From positions 1 through 5,424 of the forward strand of contig CALLWN010000192.1 in the NCBI GenBank assembly GCA_938016505.1: DNA of 5,424 bases, in the 5' to 3' direction. Position 1 is the stretch's first letter. Every line of letters starts with the position of its first letter. Below are positions 1-5,424 of the stretch, one piece after another. The stretch is from an uncultured Sphingomonadaceae bacterium. GTDB taxonomy: Bacteria > Pseudomonadota > Alphaproteobacteria > Sphingomonadales > Sphingomonadaceae. Below the pieces are notes generated by a model. The model was not told where the DNA came from. It did no database searches and was given only the letters and a program-made list of their open reading frames with translations. Made by a program: the position numbers and the translations under genes.

Positions 1-1
1 G

Positions 2-337
2 GTCGATCACCTGCTCGCCAGGGCCGCCATCACCGAACGCCGCGTGACCCGCGCCGAGCTCGAGGCCGCGATCGAGAGCGAGGACGAAACCCCGATCGCC
101 CGCGCCGGCCCTGTTCACGGCCATGATCACGACCCGGGTCACGGCCCCGGCTGCGACCACGATCATCCCGCTCCGGCAAAGCCCAGGCGCACGGCAAGGG
201 CGAAGCCGGCCGCAGACGCCGATGCTGCCGCCGACGCCAGCGCCGACCCTGGCGCCGACCCTGGCGCCGACCAGCCCGAGCCGGCGGAACCGAGGCCCGC
301 GCGCAAGCGCGCCCCCAGGGCCAAGTCGGACGGCTAG
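2..337 (+). CDS. tig: Trigger factor, C-terminal part (5' end outside window)
   Basis: The last 111 codons of a gene that enters from the left edge; the first full codon is at position 2 and the TAG stop is at 335-337. The opening residues (VDHLLARAAITERRVTRAEL, then EAAIESEDE) resemble the end of the C-terminal chaperone domain of alphaproteobacterial trigger factor, the ribosome-associated chaperone and prolyl isomerase that meets nascent chains. From about residue 36 of this fragment the sequence becomes a low-complexity tail: first a His/Asp/Gly/Cys-rich patch (residues 38-55), then an Ala/Pro/Lys/Arg/Asp-rich stretch with short tandem repeats. Charged Ala/Pro/Lys tails are common on sphingomonad trigger factors. 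In many proteobacteria tig is followed by clpP and clpX; here a convergent membrane-protein gene follows instead. The diagnostic ribosome-binding and FKBP domains lie outside the window, so the call rests on the C-terminus alone. The alternative is another protein with a similar helical end. Confidence 0.65.
   Translation, partial: VDHLLARAAITERRVTRAELEAAIESEDETPIARAGPVHGHDHDPGHGPGCDHDHPAPAKPRRTARAKPAADADAAADASADPGADPGADQPEPAEPRPARKRAPRAKSDG
116..166 (+). other. His/Asp/Cys-rich patch encoded in the trigger factor tail
   Basis: These 17 codons encode HGHDHDPGHGPGCDHDH, with six His, four Asp and one Cys in 17 residues. Such compositions bind Ni, Zn or Cu in other proteins, for example the metal-binding tail of the prolyl isomerase SlyD. 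Metal binding here is inferred from composition only. Confidence 0.55.
240..272 (+). repeat. 12-bp tandem repeat, about 2.75 copies, within tig tail
   Basis: The unit gcgccgaccctg is repeated exactly at 240-251 and 252-263, with a partial third copy (gcgccgacc) at 264-272. The 12-bp period keeps the reading frame and encodes repeats of A-D-P-G. It lies in the disordered tail of the trigger factor, so copy-number change would lengthen or shorten the tail without a frameshift. Confidence 0.8.
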
Positions 338-1020
338 GCGACGGGCAGGGGCGAGCCCGCGCGGCCCTGCGCGGGCGCGCGGACGGCGATCGCTTTCGCA
401 GCAGCCCCGGTCGCTGCACCGACCGCGAGCCCGGCGGCAGCCCCGCCCAGCGCCCAGGCGGCAAGGCGCGGCCCCCAGCCGCCAAGGTCGGCGCCCAAGC
501 TCGCGCCAGCATAGATGAGCGGCAGGCCCAGCCCCCAGCCCGCCATGTTGCCCGCGATCCAGCGCCAGCGCGCCGGGAGCCGCCGCGGCAGCGCCGCCGC
601 CTGGAACAGCCCGAACAGCAGCCCGACGCCAAGGCCGAACAGCCCGGCGTAGGCGAGGGTCGCAAGAAGGCCAGGCTCGGCGCCGTCGCCGGCCGGGCCG
701 TCGGGCAGCAGGAACAGCGGGATCGCGCTCCCGGTGCCCCAGCCCACCAGCCCGACCGCGATCGTCGCAGCCACATAGGCCCTGGCCGAAAGGTCGGGCC
801 ACAGCTGCCGCAGCCGCCAGCCCTGGATCCCGCCGAGCACCAGCCCCTCGGGCACTGCCGCCAGCGCAAGCAGCAGCCACACGCCAACCCGCGCCGCCAC
901 CGGCTCCGGCTCCCCGAAGAGGGTGAGCACCGCGCCATAATGGAGGGCGGCTGCGCCGATGCCGAGGCACTCGGCGGCCGCGCACCAGAGGATCCACCCG
1001 CCAAGCCAGCCCGGTCGCAC
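334..1020 (-). CDS. Polytopic membrane protein of unknown function with repeated Q...GWG motif
   Basis: About 228 aa from the proposed GTG start at 1018-1020. I see five or six hydrophobic segments, at roughly residues 9-25, 45-64, 82-105, 118-143, 154-173 and 187-208, so it is probably an inner-membrane protein. Two halves share a pattern: a Gly-rich helix ending in G-G-I-Q (residues 63-66), then a short Arg/Leu loop and a helix with GWG (93-95); and G-L-F-Q (137-140), then an R/P-rich loop (ALPRRLPARWRW) and GWG (161-163). This suggests an internal duplication. I recognise the general style of uncharacterised bacterial membrane proteins but cannot name a function. The open frame continues upstream to 1197, but that part overlaps the porin gene and has no membrane character. 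GTG at 1020 begins just before the first helix; no good Shine-Dalgarno is visible, and TTG at 1056 is the other option. It follows the porin by 85 bp on the same strand, and its stop overlaps that of tig. Confidence 0.72.
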   Translation of the reverse strand: MRPGWLGGWILWCAAAECLGIGAAALHYGAVLTLFGEPEPVAARVGVWLLLALAAVPEGLVLGGIQGWRLRQLWPDLSARAYVAATIAVGLVGWGTGSAIPLFLLPDGPAGDGAEPGLLATLAYAGLFGLGVGLLFGLFQAAALPRRLPARWRWIAGNMAGWGLGLPLIYAGASLGADLGGWGPRLAAWALGGAAAGLAVGAATGAAAKAIAVRAPAQGRAGSPLPVA

Positions 1021-1041
1021 GGGCCCGGAACAACCCGCCGG

Positions 1042-1067
1042 CCCGGCCCGGGTCAAGCCCGGCCGGG
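1042..1067 (-). terminator. GC-rich hairpin after the porin gene, possible weak terminator or attenuator
   Basis: An inverted repeat with perfect 7-bp arms (1042-1048 and 1061-1067, cccggcc/ggccggg) and a 12-nt loop in which two further pairs can form. It starts about 40 nt after the porin stop and ends just before the proposed start of the membrane protein. There is no T-tract on the minus strand, so it is not a classical intrinsic terminator. It could protect the porin mRNA 3' end or reduce readthrough. Hairpins of this size arise by chance in DNA this GC-rich. Confidence 0.3.
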
Positions 1068-1105
1068 TCGGAGTGCGCCCGCGCTGCGGCCAGCGCCCGC
1101 GCGGC

Positions 1106-1921
1106 TCAGAAGCTTGCGCCGATCGAGAAGATGAACCCGCTCCTGGCGTAGCGGTTGAAGCCGCCCCGGTCGGGCAGGTTGTTCCCCGAATAGGCAAAGC
1201 CGATCGTCAGGGGCTCGAACCCGATGACCGAGCCCGAGATGTCCACCCCGAACAGCCAGTCGATCTTCGAGGTCTTGGCGCCGGTCAGGTCGACGACGAC
1301 CGAGCCCCGCTCGGATCCAACCGTCCCCTTGACCGTGATCGGCGTGTCGGGGATCTGGAACGCCGCCGAACCGAACAGGTAGCGGTTCGAGCCGGCAAGA
1401 TTGCCCTGGTCGGGCGCCCAGTTGAGCCCGGCGGTCAGGGACAGCGTGCCGATGGTGTAGCCCACGGTCCCGTAGAGCTCGAAATAGTTGAGCCCCTGCG
1501 CGCCGGGGTAGAGATAGGCGAGCAGCCCGCCGGTCACGTCGAGCCCGAGCAGCGACCCGGTCCAGCCGCCGTAGAGGTCGACTTCAACCGTCGAGCCGCC
1601 CGAGAGCGTGCAAAGGGCTGCCCCCCCCTCGCCACCCACCGGAACGACGCAGTCGGTGGTCTGGCCGACCGGCGCGATCGACGACGCCCAGGTGCCGATG
1701 AACAGCCCCGACTTGTGGTTGAGGTTGAGCGTGCCCTGGATCGCCCAGTCCTTGTTCGAAAGCGAATAGCCGCGCCAGCGATAGTCGGACACCAGCGTCG
1801 CCCCGCCCGAGAGCGTCAGCGCCTTCTCGGCCTCCCCATCCTGTGCCAGCGCCGGCACGCCGCCGGCCAAGAGCGCGGCCACCGCCGCAACCCGCAAACC
1901 CCCGAAAAACCTCTCCGTCAT
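1106..1921 (-). CDS. TorF/Gcw_chp-family putative outer-membrane porin
   Basis: Encodes 271 aa. The N-terminus is a signal peptide: a basic start (MTERFFGGLR), a hydrophobic core, and a probable cleavage after ALA at residue 26 before QDG. The mature protein opens with a beta-strand pattern, then SDYRWRGYSLSNKDWAIQG (residues 45-63), which matches the conserved 'SDY-hydrophobic-RG-S...-AIQG' start of the TorF/Gcw_chp (TIGR02001) family. Alternating hydrophobic and polar strands with aromatic ends follow, and the protein ends in Phe (SIGASF), as outer-membrane beta-barrels do. Two Cys (91 and 104) bracket a Gly-rich predicted loop and could form a disulfide. The family is annotated as putative porins; the substrate is unknown. 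The ATG at 1919-1921 is chosen because it begins the signal peptide and has GGGAG six bases upstream. The frame stays open far upstream, antisense to parE, but that part is not coding in character. It is divergent from parE. Confidence 0.85.
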   Translation of the reverse strand: MTERFFGGLRVAAVAALLAGGVPALAQDGEAEKALTLSGGATLVSDYRWRGYSLSNKDWAIQGTLNLNHKSGLFIGTWASSIAPVGQTTDCVVPVGGEGGAALCTLSGGSTVEVDLYGGWTGSLLGLDVTGGLLAYLYPGAQGLNYFELYGTVGYTIGTLSLTAGLNWAPDQGNLAGSNRYLFGSAAFQIPDTPITVKGTVGSERGSVVVDLTGAKTSKIDWLFGVDISGSVIGFEPLTIGFAYSGNNLPDRGGFNRYARSGFIFSIGASF

Positions 1922-1927
1922 GGTCAA

Positions 1928-1932
1928 CTCCC
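1928..1932 (-). promoter_or_regulatory. Shine-Dalgarno sequence of the porin gene
   Basis: On the minus strand GGGAG lies six bases before the ATG at 1921. It supports this start over any extension into the long open frame upstream. It is the clearest ribosome binding site in the window; parE and the membrane protein have none this good. Confidence 0.6.
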
Positions 1933-1943
1933 AGCGTGGCGGC

Positions 1944-1964
1944 TCGCTGCCAATGTCGCAGCGA
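1944..1964 (-). repeat. Stem-loop in the porin 5' leader
   Basis: Perfect 7-bp arms, TCGCTGC (1944-1950) and GCAGCGA (1958-1964), around a 7-nt spacer. It starts 23 nt upstream of the porin ATG, just before the Shine-Dalgarno. If transcribed it would form a small hairpin in the leader; in DNA it could be a CTGC-N9-GCAG type operator. Function is not shown by the sequence. Confidence 0.4.
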
Positions 1965-2052
1965 AGCGCCTGTTTCTCTGCTCGCCGGGCGGGCTCAGGC
2001 CCTCGGTGCCGGGGTGTCTGCCACCCTCTTGGCGAAACATCATGGCGACCCG

Positions 2053-2067
2053 TTGTGCACTGCACAA
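2053..2067. promoter_or_regulatory. Perfect 15-bp palindrome, candidate operator
   Basis: TTGTGCACTGCACAA consists of two perfect 7-bp arms (TTGTGCA/TGCACAA) around a single central base. It lies 131 bp upstream of the porin ATG and 145 bp upstream of the parE ATG, outside any credible gene. A compact, AT-ended perfect palindrome in otherwise very GC-rich DNA is typical of a dimeric regulator site. The core TGC-N3-GCA resembles TGC-rich sites reported for PhaR-type regulators of polyhydroxybutyrate genes, but that link is from memory and weak. The regulator is unknown. Confidence 0.55.
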
Positions 2068-2112
2068 GCCGGATTCCGCCGTCAGGGCGACCACGAGGCA
2101 GGAAGCTGCGCT

Positions 2113-2132
2113 TTGTGGCAGGATGGCCACAA
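2113..2132. promoter_or_regulatory. Second inverted repeat with TTGTG/CACAA half-sites
   Basis: TTGTGGC (2113-2119) and GCCACAA (2126-2132) are perfect 7-bp arms separated by six bases. The outer five bases of each arm are the same as in the palindrome at 2053-2067. The two centres are about 62.5 bp apart, close to six helical turns. It lies 80 bp upstream of the parE ATG. It could be a second operator for the same protein, or a chance dyad. Confidence 0.4.
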
Positions 2133-2212
2133 CGCTGCGCCGTCCCCTCCCGTTCCCCACCTGTTCCGGAAACCGATTCCCTCGGCGCCCGCCAGCCGCT
2201 ACCAGTGCGCCG

Positions 2213-4195
2213 ATGACCGACCTCTTCCGCAGCCCCGGCGGCGCGCGCGATCCTTCCGGCTATGACGCTCACCAGATCGAGGTGCTCGAGGGCCTCGAGC
2301 CCGTCCGCCGCCGCCCGGGCATGTATGTCGGCGGCACCGACGCCCGGGCGCTCCACCATCTCGCCGCCGAGGTGCTCGACAACGCGATGGACGAGGCGGT
2401 TGCCGGCCACGCCACCCGGATCGAGGTGGCCCTCGAGGCCGACGGCACGCTTGCGATCACCGACAACGGCCGCGGCATCCCGGTCGACCCCCACCCCCGC
2501 TTCCCCGACCGCTCGGCGCTCGAGGTGATCCTCACCATGCTCCACTCGGGCGGCAAGTTCTCCGGCAAGGCCTATGCCACCGCCGGCGGCCTCCACGGGG
2601 TCGGCATCTCGGTCGTCAATGCGCTGTCGGATTCGCTCGAGGTCGAGGTCGCCCGCAACCGCACCCTCTACCGCCAGCGCTACGCCCGCGGCGTGCCGCT
2701 CGGCCCGCTCGAGGCGGTCGGCCCGGCCCCGGCCCGCCGCGGCACCACCGTCAGGTTCCACCCCGACCCCGAGATCTTCGGCGAAGACGCCCGCTTCGCC
2801 CCCGAGCGGCTGTGGCGTCTCGCCCGCTCCAAGGCCTATCTGTTCGGCGGAGTCGAGATCCGCTGGCGCTGCGCGCCCGCGCTCGCCACCGCAACCGTCC
2901 CCGAAAGCCAGATCTTCCTCTTCCCCGGCGGCCTCGCCGACCATCTCGCCGAGGAAGTCGCGGGCGAGGCCACCGTCACCAACGCCCCCTTCGCCGGCAG
3001 GCTCGCCTTCGCCGACGGGGCCGGCAGCCTCGAGTGGGCGGTCCACTGGACAGTTGCCGGCGAGGGCCATGCCAGCTGGTACTGCAACACCATCCCCACG
3101 CCCGACGGCGGCACCCACGAGGCCGGCTTCCGCGCTGCAGTCGTCAGGTCGCTCAAGGCCTTCGCCACCCTCACCGGCCAGAGGAAGGCGACCGAGCTCA
3201 CCGCCGAGGATGCGCTCTCGGGTGCCATCGTCATGCTCTCGCTCTTCATCCGCGAGCCGCAGTTCCAGTCGCAGACCAAGGACCGGCTCACCTCGCCCGA
3301 GGCCGCCCGCCTGGTCGAGGCCGCCATCCGCGACATGCTCGACCACTGGCTGACCGAAGACCAGGAGCGCGGCCGGGCGCTGCTCGCCCACGCCCTCGAC
3401 CGCATGGACGAGCGGCTCGCCCGCCGCCAGGCCCGCGAGGTCTCGCGCAAGACCGCAGTCCAGCGCCGCGCGCTCCGGCTTCCGGGCAAGCTCACCGATT
3501 GCGTGGCCCAGGAAGCTGCCGGCACCGAGCTCTTCATCGTCGAGGGCGATTCCGCCGGCGGCTCGGCCAAGCAGGCCCGCGACCGCCGGACCCAGGCCAT
3601 CCTCCCCATCCGCGGCAAGATCCTGAACGTCGCCTCGGCAACGAGCGCGAGGGTCCGCGACAACCAGGAACTCGCCGACCTCGCGCTCGCGCTCGGCTGC
3701 GGCACCCGCGACCGGTTCGACCTTGCCCGGCTCCGCTACGAGCGCGTCATCATCATGACCGACGCCGACGTCGATGGCGCCCACATCGCCACCCTCCTCA
3801 TGACCTTCTTCTTCCGCGAGATGCCCGGCCTCGTCGCCGCCGGCCGCCTCTTCCTCGCCCAGCCCCCGCTGTTCCGCGTGACCGCCGGCAGCGAGAGCGT
3901 CTACGCCCGCGACGAGGCCGAGCGCGACGCGCTCATCGCTGGCCGGTTTCGCGGCCGCCGGGTCGAGGTCGGCCGGTTCAAGGGCCTCGGCGAGATGCTT
4001 CCCGCCCAGCTGCGCGAGACCACCATGGACCCGGCAAGGCGCACCCTCATCCGCGTGACGCTCCCTCCCACCAACCAGGAGCAGCACGCCATCCGCGAGC
4101 TGGTCGATCGCCTCATGGGCCGGGTGCCCGAGCACCGCTTCGCCTTCATCCAGGCCAATGCCACGGCAATCGACGCCGGCGAGATCGACGCCTGA
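2213..4195 (+). CDS. parE: DNA topoisomerase IV subunit B (ParE)
   Basis: Encodes 660 aa, complete. ParE is the ATPase subunit of topoisomerase IV, which with ParC separates linked daughter chromosomes in the cytoplasm. The GHKL ATPase domain shows the N-box EVLDNAMDEA (residues 53-62), the G1 box DNGRGIP (84-90), the glycine-rich lid GGLHGVGISVVNALS (125-139) and RGTTV (176-180). The transducer domain holds the QTK loop (354-356) that contacts the ATP phosphate. The TOPRIM domain has EGDSAGG (444-450), with Glu444 as the general base, and the metal-binding DADVD (517-521). The C-terminal part has FKGLGEM (589-595) and RETTMDP (601-607). The length fits ParE rather than GyrB, which is about 800 aa, and the sequence matches sphingomonad ParE as I remember it. 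All key residues are present. The ATG at 2213 gives the usual short N-terminus before YDAHQIEVLEGLEP; there is no clear Shine-Dalgarno. An in-frame ATG at 2042 would add 57 residues of non-coding character and is rejected. Confidence 0.97.
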   Translation: MTDLFRSPGGARDPSGYDAHQIEVLEGLEPVRRRPGMYVGGTDARALHHLAAEVLDNAMDEAVAGHATRIEVALEADGTLAITDNGRGIPVDPHPRFPDRSALEVILTMLHSGGKFSGKAYATAGGLHGVGISVVNALSDSLEVEVARNRTLYRQRYARGVPLGPLEAVGPAPARRGTTVRFHPDPEIFGEDARFAPERLWRLARSKAYLFGGVEIRWRCAPALATATVPESQIFLFPGGLADHLAEEVAGEATVTNAPFAGRLAFADGAGSLEWAVHWTVAGEGHASWYCNTIPTPDGGTHEAGFRAAVVRSLKAFATLTGQRKATELTAEDALSGAIVMLSLFIREPQFQSQTKDRLTSPEAARLVEAAIRDMLDHWLTEDQERGRALLAHALDRMDERLARRQAREVSRKTAVQRRALRLPGKLTDCVAQEAAGTELFIVEGDSAGGSAKQARDRRTQAILPIRGKILNVASATSARVRDNQELADLALALGCGTRDRFDLARLRYERVIIMTDADVDGAHIATLLMTFFFREMPGLVAAGRLFLAQPPLFRVTAGSESVYARDEAERDALIAGRFRGRRVEVGRFKGLGEMLPAQLRETTMDPARRTLIRVTLPPTNQEQHAIRELVDRLMGRVPEHRFAFIQANATAIDAGEIDA

Positions 4196-4250
4196 CCGCC
4201 GCCGCGCCTGCCCCTAGGCGCGGAGCCCCGGCTCGGGCATGATAGGCCCG

Positions 4251-5424
4251 ATGATCGCCCGCCTGCGCCTCCCCGTCCCCGCCCTCCTTGCCCTCCTTGC
4301 CCTCCTGCCGGCCGCGCCAGCCAGCGCCTCCGCCCGCAGCGACGCGGCGCTCGCCGCCTACCTCCGCGGCCGGGTCGCGGCCGGAGAGGATGAAATCGGC
4401 CGCGCCGCGGCGAGCTTCGGCTTCGCGCTCGCAGCCAATCCCGGGGTCCCCGAGCTCCGCCTCAACGCCTTCGAGACCGCGCTCGTCTCCGGCGACATGA
4501 AGACCATGGCGCGGCTCGCCAGCGACCTCGCCGCCACGCCGCCGCTCCCGGGCACAGCGTCACGCTTCGGCTTCAATCCGGCGGTGATCGCGCTGGCCCG
4601 GACCAGCGCTGCCGCCGCCGTGCGCGACTGGCGCGCATTCGACACCGCGCGCGCCACCTTCCGCGATCCGCAGGCCGGCGGCACGCCGGTCATCTCCACC
4701 CTGCTCGAGGCCTGGAGCCGCGCCGCGCGCGGCCAGTGGGAGGCAGCGCTCGCCCCGCTTTCCGCCGACGAGCCGAACCCGGTCGCCCGCTCCTACTTCC
4801 TCGAGCACCGCGCCCACATCCTCGCCCTTGCAAGACGCTGGGGCGAGGCGGCCGAGGCCTATGGCCGCATCGTTTCCGCCGAGGGCGCCAATGTCCCGAG
4901 GCTTCGCCTCGCGGCCGCCGCCGCCGCGCTCGAGGCGGCGCGGGCCGAGCCGGCCAACGCGGCCCAGTGGCGCGAGAAGGCCATCCTCCTCGTTGCCGGC
5001 GGCCCGCCCACAGACCCGCTGCTCGCCGTCGCCCGCGCCCGTCTCGCCGCCGCTCCCACGCGCGATGGCCGCCGCCTCGGCGGGCTCATCCAGTCCCCCG
5101 GCGAGGGCCTCGGTTTCCTCTTCATGCGGCTCGCCGTCGACACCAGCCGCGATCGCCCGCAGCCGGCGGCAATCGCCTTTGCCCGGTTCGCGACCTTCGT
5201 CGCGCCCCACCTCGACGAGAGCTGGCTTGCCTGTGGCGACACGCTCGCCCGCCAGGGCCTCACCACGCTCGCCCTCGAGGCCTTCGCCCGGGTCGGCCCC
5301 GGGCCCCATGCCCGCACCGCGCGGATCCGTACCGCCCAGGCGCTTGCCGAGGCCGGAGAGAGCGCCGAGGCGCTGGCCCGGTTCCGGGCACTGGCCGCCG
5401 AGCCGGCCGCAACCTTCGAGGACT
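4251..5424 (+). CDS. Exported TPR-like repeat protein (3' end outside window)
   Basis: 391 codons are visible and the frame is open to the right edge, so the gene is partial. The N-terminus is a signal peptide: MIARLRL, an ALL-repeat hydrophobic core (residues 11-19), and a likely cleavage after ASA at 26 or 28. The mature protein is alanine-rich and helical with TPR-like helix pairs, clearest at residues 31-64 (AAYLRGRVAAGEDEIGRAAA and on), 66-95, 178-212 (an EHRAHILALARRWGEAAEAY type pair) and 325-384. It resembles an exported tetratricopeptide-repeat family seen in sphingomonads, usually between 550 and 600 aa as I recall; its role is unknown, and TPRs usually hold protein partners. It starts 55 bp after parE on the same strand, so cotranscription is likely. 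An in-frame ATG at 4239 is an alternative start adding four residues; 4251 is preferred because it gives a standard signal peptide, but neither has a strong Shine-Dalgarno. Confidence 0.8.
   Translation, partial: MIARLRLPVPALLALLALLPAAPASASARSDAALAAYLRGRVAAGEDEIGRAAASFGFALAANPGVPELRLNAFETALVSGDMKTMARLASDLAATPPLPGTASRFGFNPAVIALARTSAAAAVRDWRAFDTARATFRDPQAGGTPVISTLLEAWSRAARGQWEAALAPLSADEPNPVARSYFLEHRAHILALARRWGEAAEAYGRIVSAEGANVPRLRLAAAAAALEAARAEPANAAQWREKAILLVAGGPPTDPLLAVARARLAAAPTRDGRRLGGLIQSPGEGLGFLFMRLAVDTSRDRPQPAAIAFARFATFVAPHLDESWLACGDTLARQGLTTLALEAFARVGPGPHARTARIRTAQALAEAGESAEALARFRALAAEPAATFED
4281..4307 (+). repeat. 9-bp tandem repeat in the signal-peptide core of the TPR protein
   Basis: Three copies of GCCCTCCTT (the third ends in G) at 4281-4289, 4290-4298 and 4299-4307. 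They are exactly in frame and encode Ala-Leu-Leu three times. Gain or loss of a unit by slippage would change the hydrophobic core by three residues without a frameshift. Confidence 0.75.

Larger units (their letters stand above)
1922..2212. promoter_or_regulatory. Divergent porin/parE intergenic region
   Basis: These 291 bp separate the divergent porin and parE starts and should hold both promoters. The DNA is less GC-biased than the genes, and open frames crossing it have non-coding codon use. It contains three perfect inverted repeats (1944-1964, 2053-2067, 2113-2132). A weak sigma70-like candidate for the porin is TTGTGC (2067-2062, minus) with CATGAT (2044-2039) at 17-bp spacing, which matches only 3 of 6 and 4 of 6 consensus bases; its -35 would sit inside the 2053-2067 palindrome. 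I found no convincing promoter or Shine-Dalgarno for parE. Confidence 0.5.

Noticed and set aside
30..1004. Minus-strand open frame of 324 codons across tig and the membrane protein gene
   Set aside because: It is Arg/Ser/Cys-rich with no membrane or domain pattern. The competing frame (334-1020) gives clean hydrophobic helices, and the tig frame explains the left part.
2012..2026. Small dyad GGGTG-N5-CACCC in the intergenic region
   Set aside because: Five-base arms of G and C occur often by chance in this sequence, and it shares nothing with the two TTGTG dyads.
1924..2043. A 39-codon frame on the minus strand (ATGATG start) ending two bases before the porin ATG, a possible leader peptide
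   Set aside because: The spacing would suit translational coupling, but codon use (AGA, AGT, TTG, ACA) is unlike the genes, no Shine-Dalgarno is evident, and the frame covers the leader stem-loop. It is probably chance.
959..2212. Open frame extending parE upstream to 959
   Set aside because: It runs antisense through the porin gene and has no ParE-like sequence; ParE homology begins just after the ATG at 2213.
2042..2212. In-frame ATG at 2042 that would add 57 residues to ParE
   Set aside because: The added residues have mixed, non-GC3-biased codons, are Arg/Pro-rich, cross the two intergenic dyads, and have no counterpart in ParE as known.
1106..4135. A 1009-codon open frame on the minus strand running through parE antisense into the porin
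   Set aside because: Only the last 271 codons (from 1921) look like protein, with a signal peptide and a beta-barrel. The upstream part is antisense to a complete parE with intact motifs, and is explained by the lack of stop codons in very GC-rich DNA.
4206..4234. Short inverted repeats after parE (gcct/aggc and gagcc/ggctc) as a terminator
   Set aside because: Arms of four to five bases with no T-tract; too weak to call a terminator, and they lie directly before a same-strand gene.
2812..4242. Plus-strand 476-codon frame inside parE
   Set aside because: Arg/Pro/His-rich out-of-frame shadow of parE; all ParE motifs are in the other frame.
4560..5309. Minus-strand 249-codon frame opposite the TPR gene
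   Set aside because: Gly/Glu/Arg-rich antisense shadow. The plus frame has a signal peptide and TPR-like helices and is open to the window edge.

Overview
The window is very GC-rich and strongly GC-biased at third codon positions. It looks like chromosomal DNA of an alphaproteobacterium, most likely a sphingomonad. This is inferred from remembered family resemblance (the ParE sequence, the trigger-factor-type C-terminus with a charged tail, a TorF-type putative porin, an exported TPR protein), not from a search. The window shows no RNA genes, insertion sequences, CRISPR arrays or prophage genes.

Layout: (1) 2-337, plus strand: the 3' end of a probable trigger factor gene (tig), whose tail carries a His/Asp/Cys-rich patch followed by an Ala/Pro/Lys/Arg/Asp-rich low-complexity end. 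(2) 334-1020, minus strand: a small polytopic membrane protein of unknown function with an internally repeated Q...GWG motif. It converges on tig, and the two stop codons share one CTAG. (3) 1106-1921, minus strand: a TorF/Gcw_chp-family putative outer-membrane porin with a signal peptide and a C-terminal Phe. It lies upstream of the membrane protein on the same strand, with 85 bp between them. (4) 1922-2212: a 291-bp divergent intergenic region with three perfect inverted repeats, two of them sharing TTGTG/CACAA half-sites. (5) 2213-4195, plus strand: complete parE (topoisomerase IV subunit B, 660 aa) with all expected motifs. (6) 4251 to the right edge, plus strand: an exported alanine-rich TPR-like protein, truncated by the window, 55 bp after parE and probably cotranscribed with it.

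The genes do not form an evident single pathway. tig (protein folding) and parE (chromosome decatenation) are housekeeping genes, with an envelope pair (porin and membrane protein) between them on the opposite strand. I see no clear new multi-gene system. The least explained parts are the palindromes in the porin/parE intergenic region, the Q...GWG membrane protein, and the metal-ligand-rich trigger factor tail. Very long open frames run antisense to parE and the other genes; I treat these as products of high GC content.
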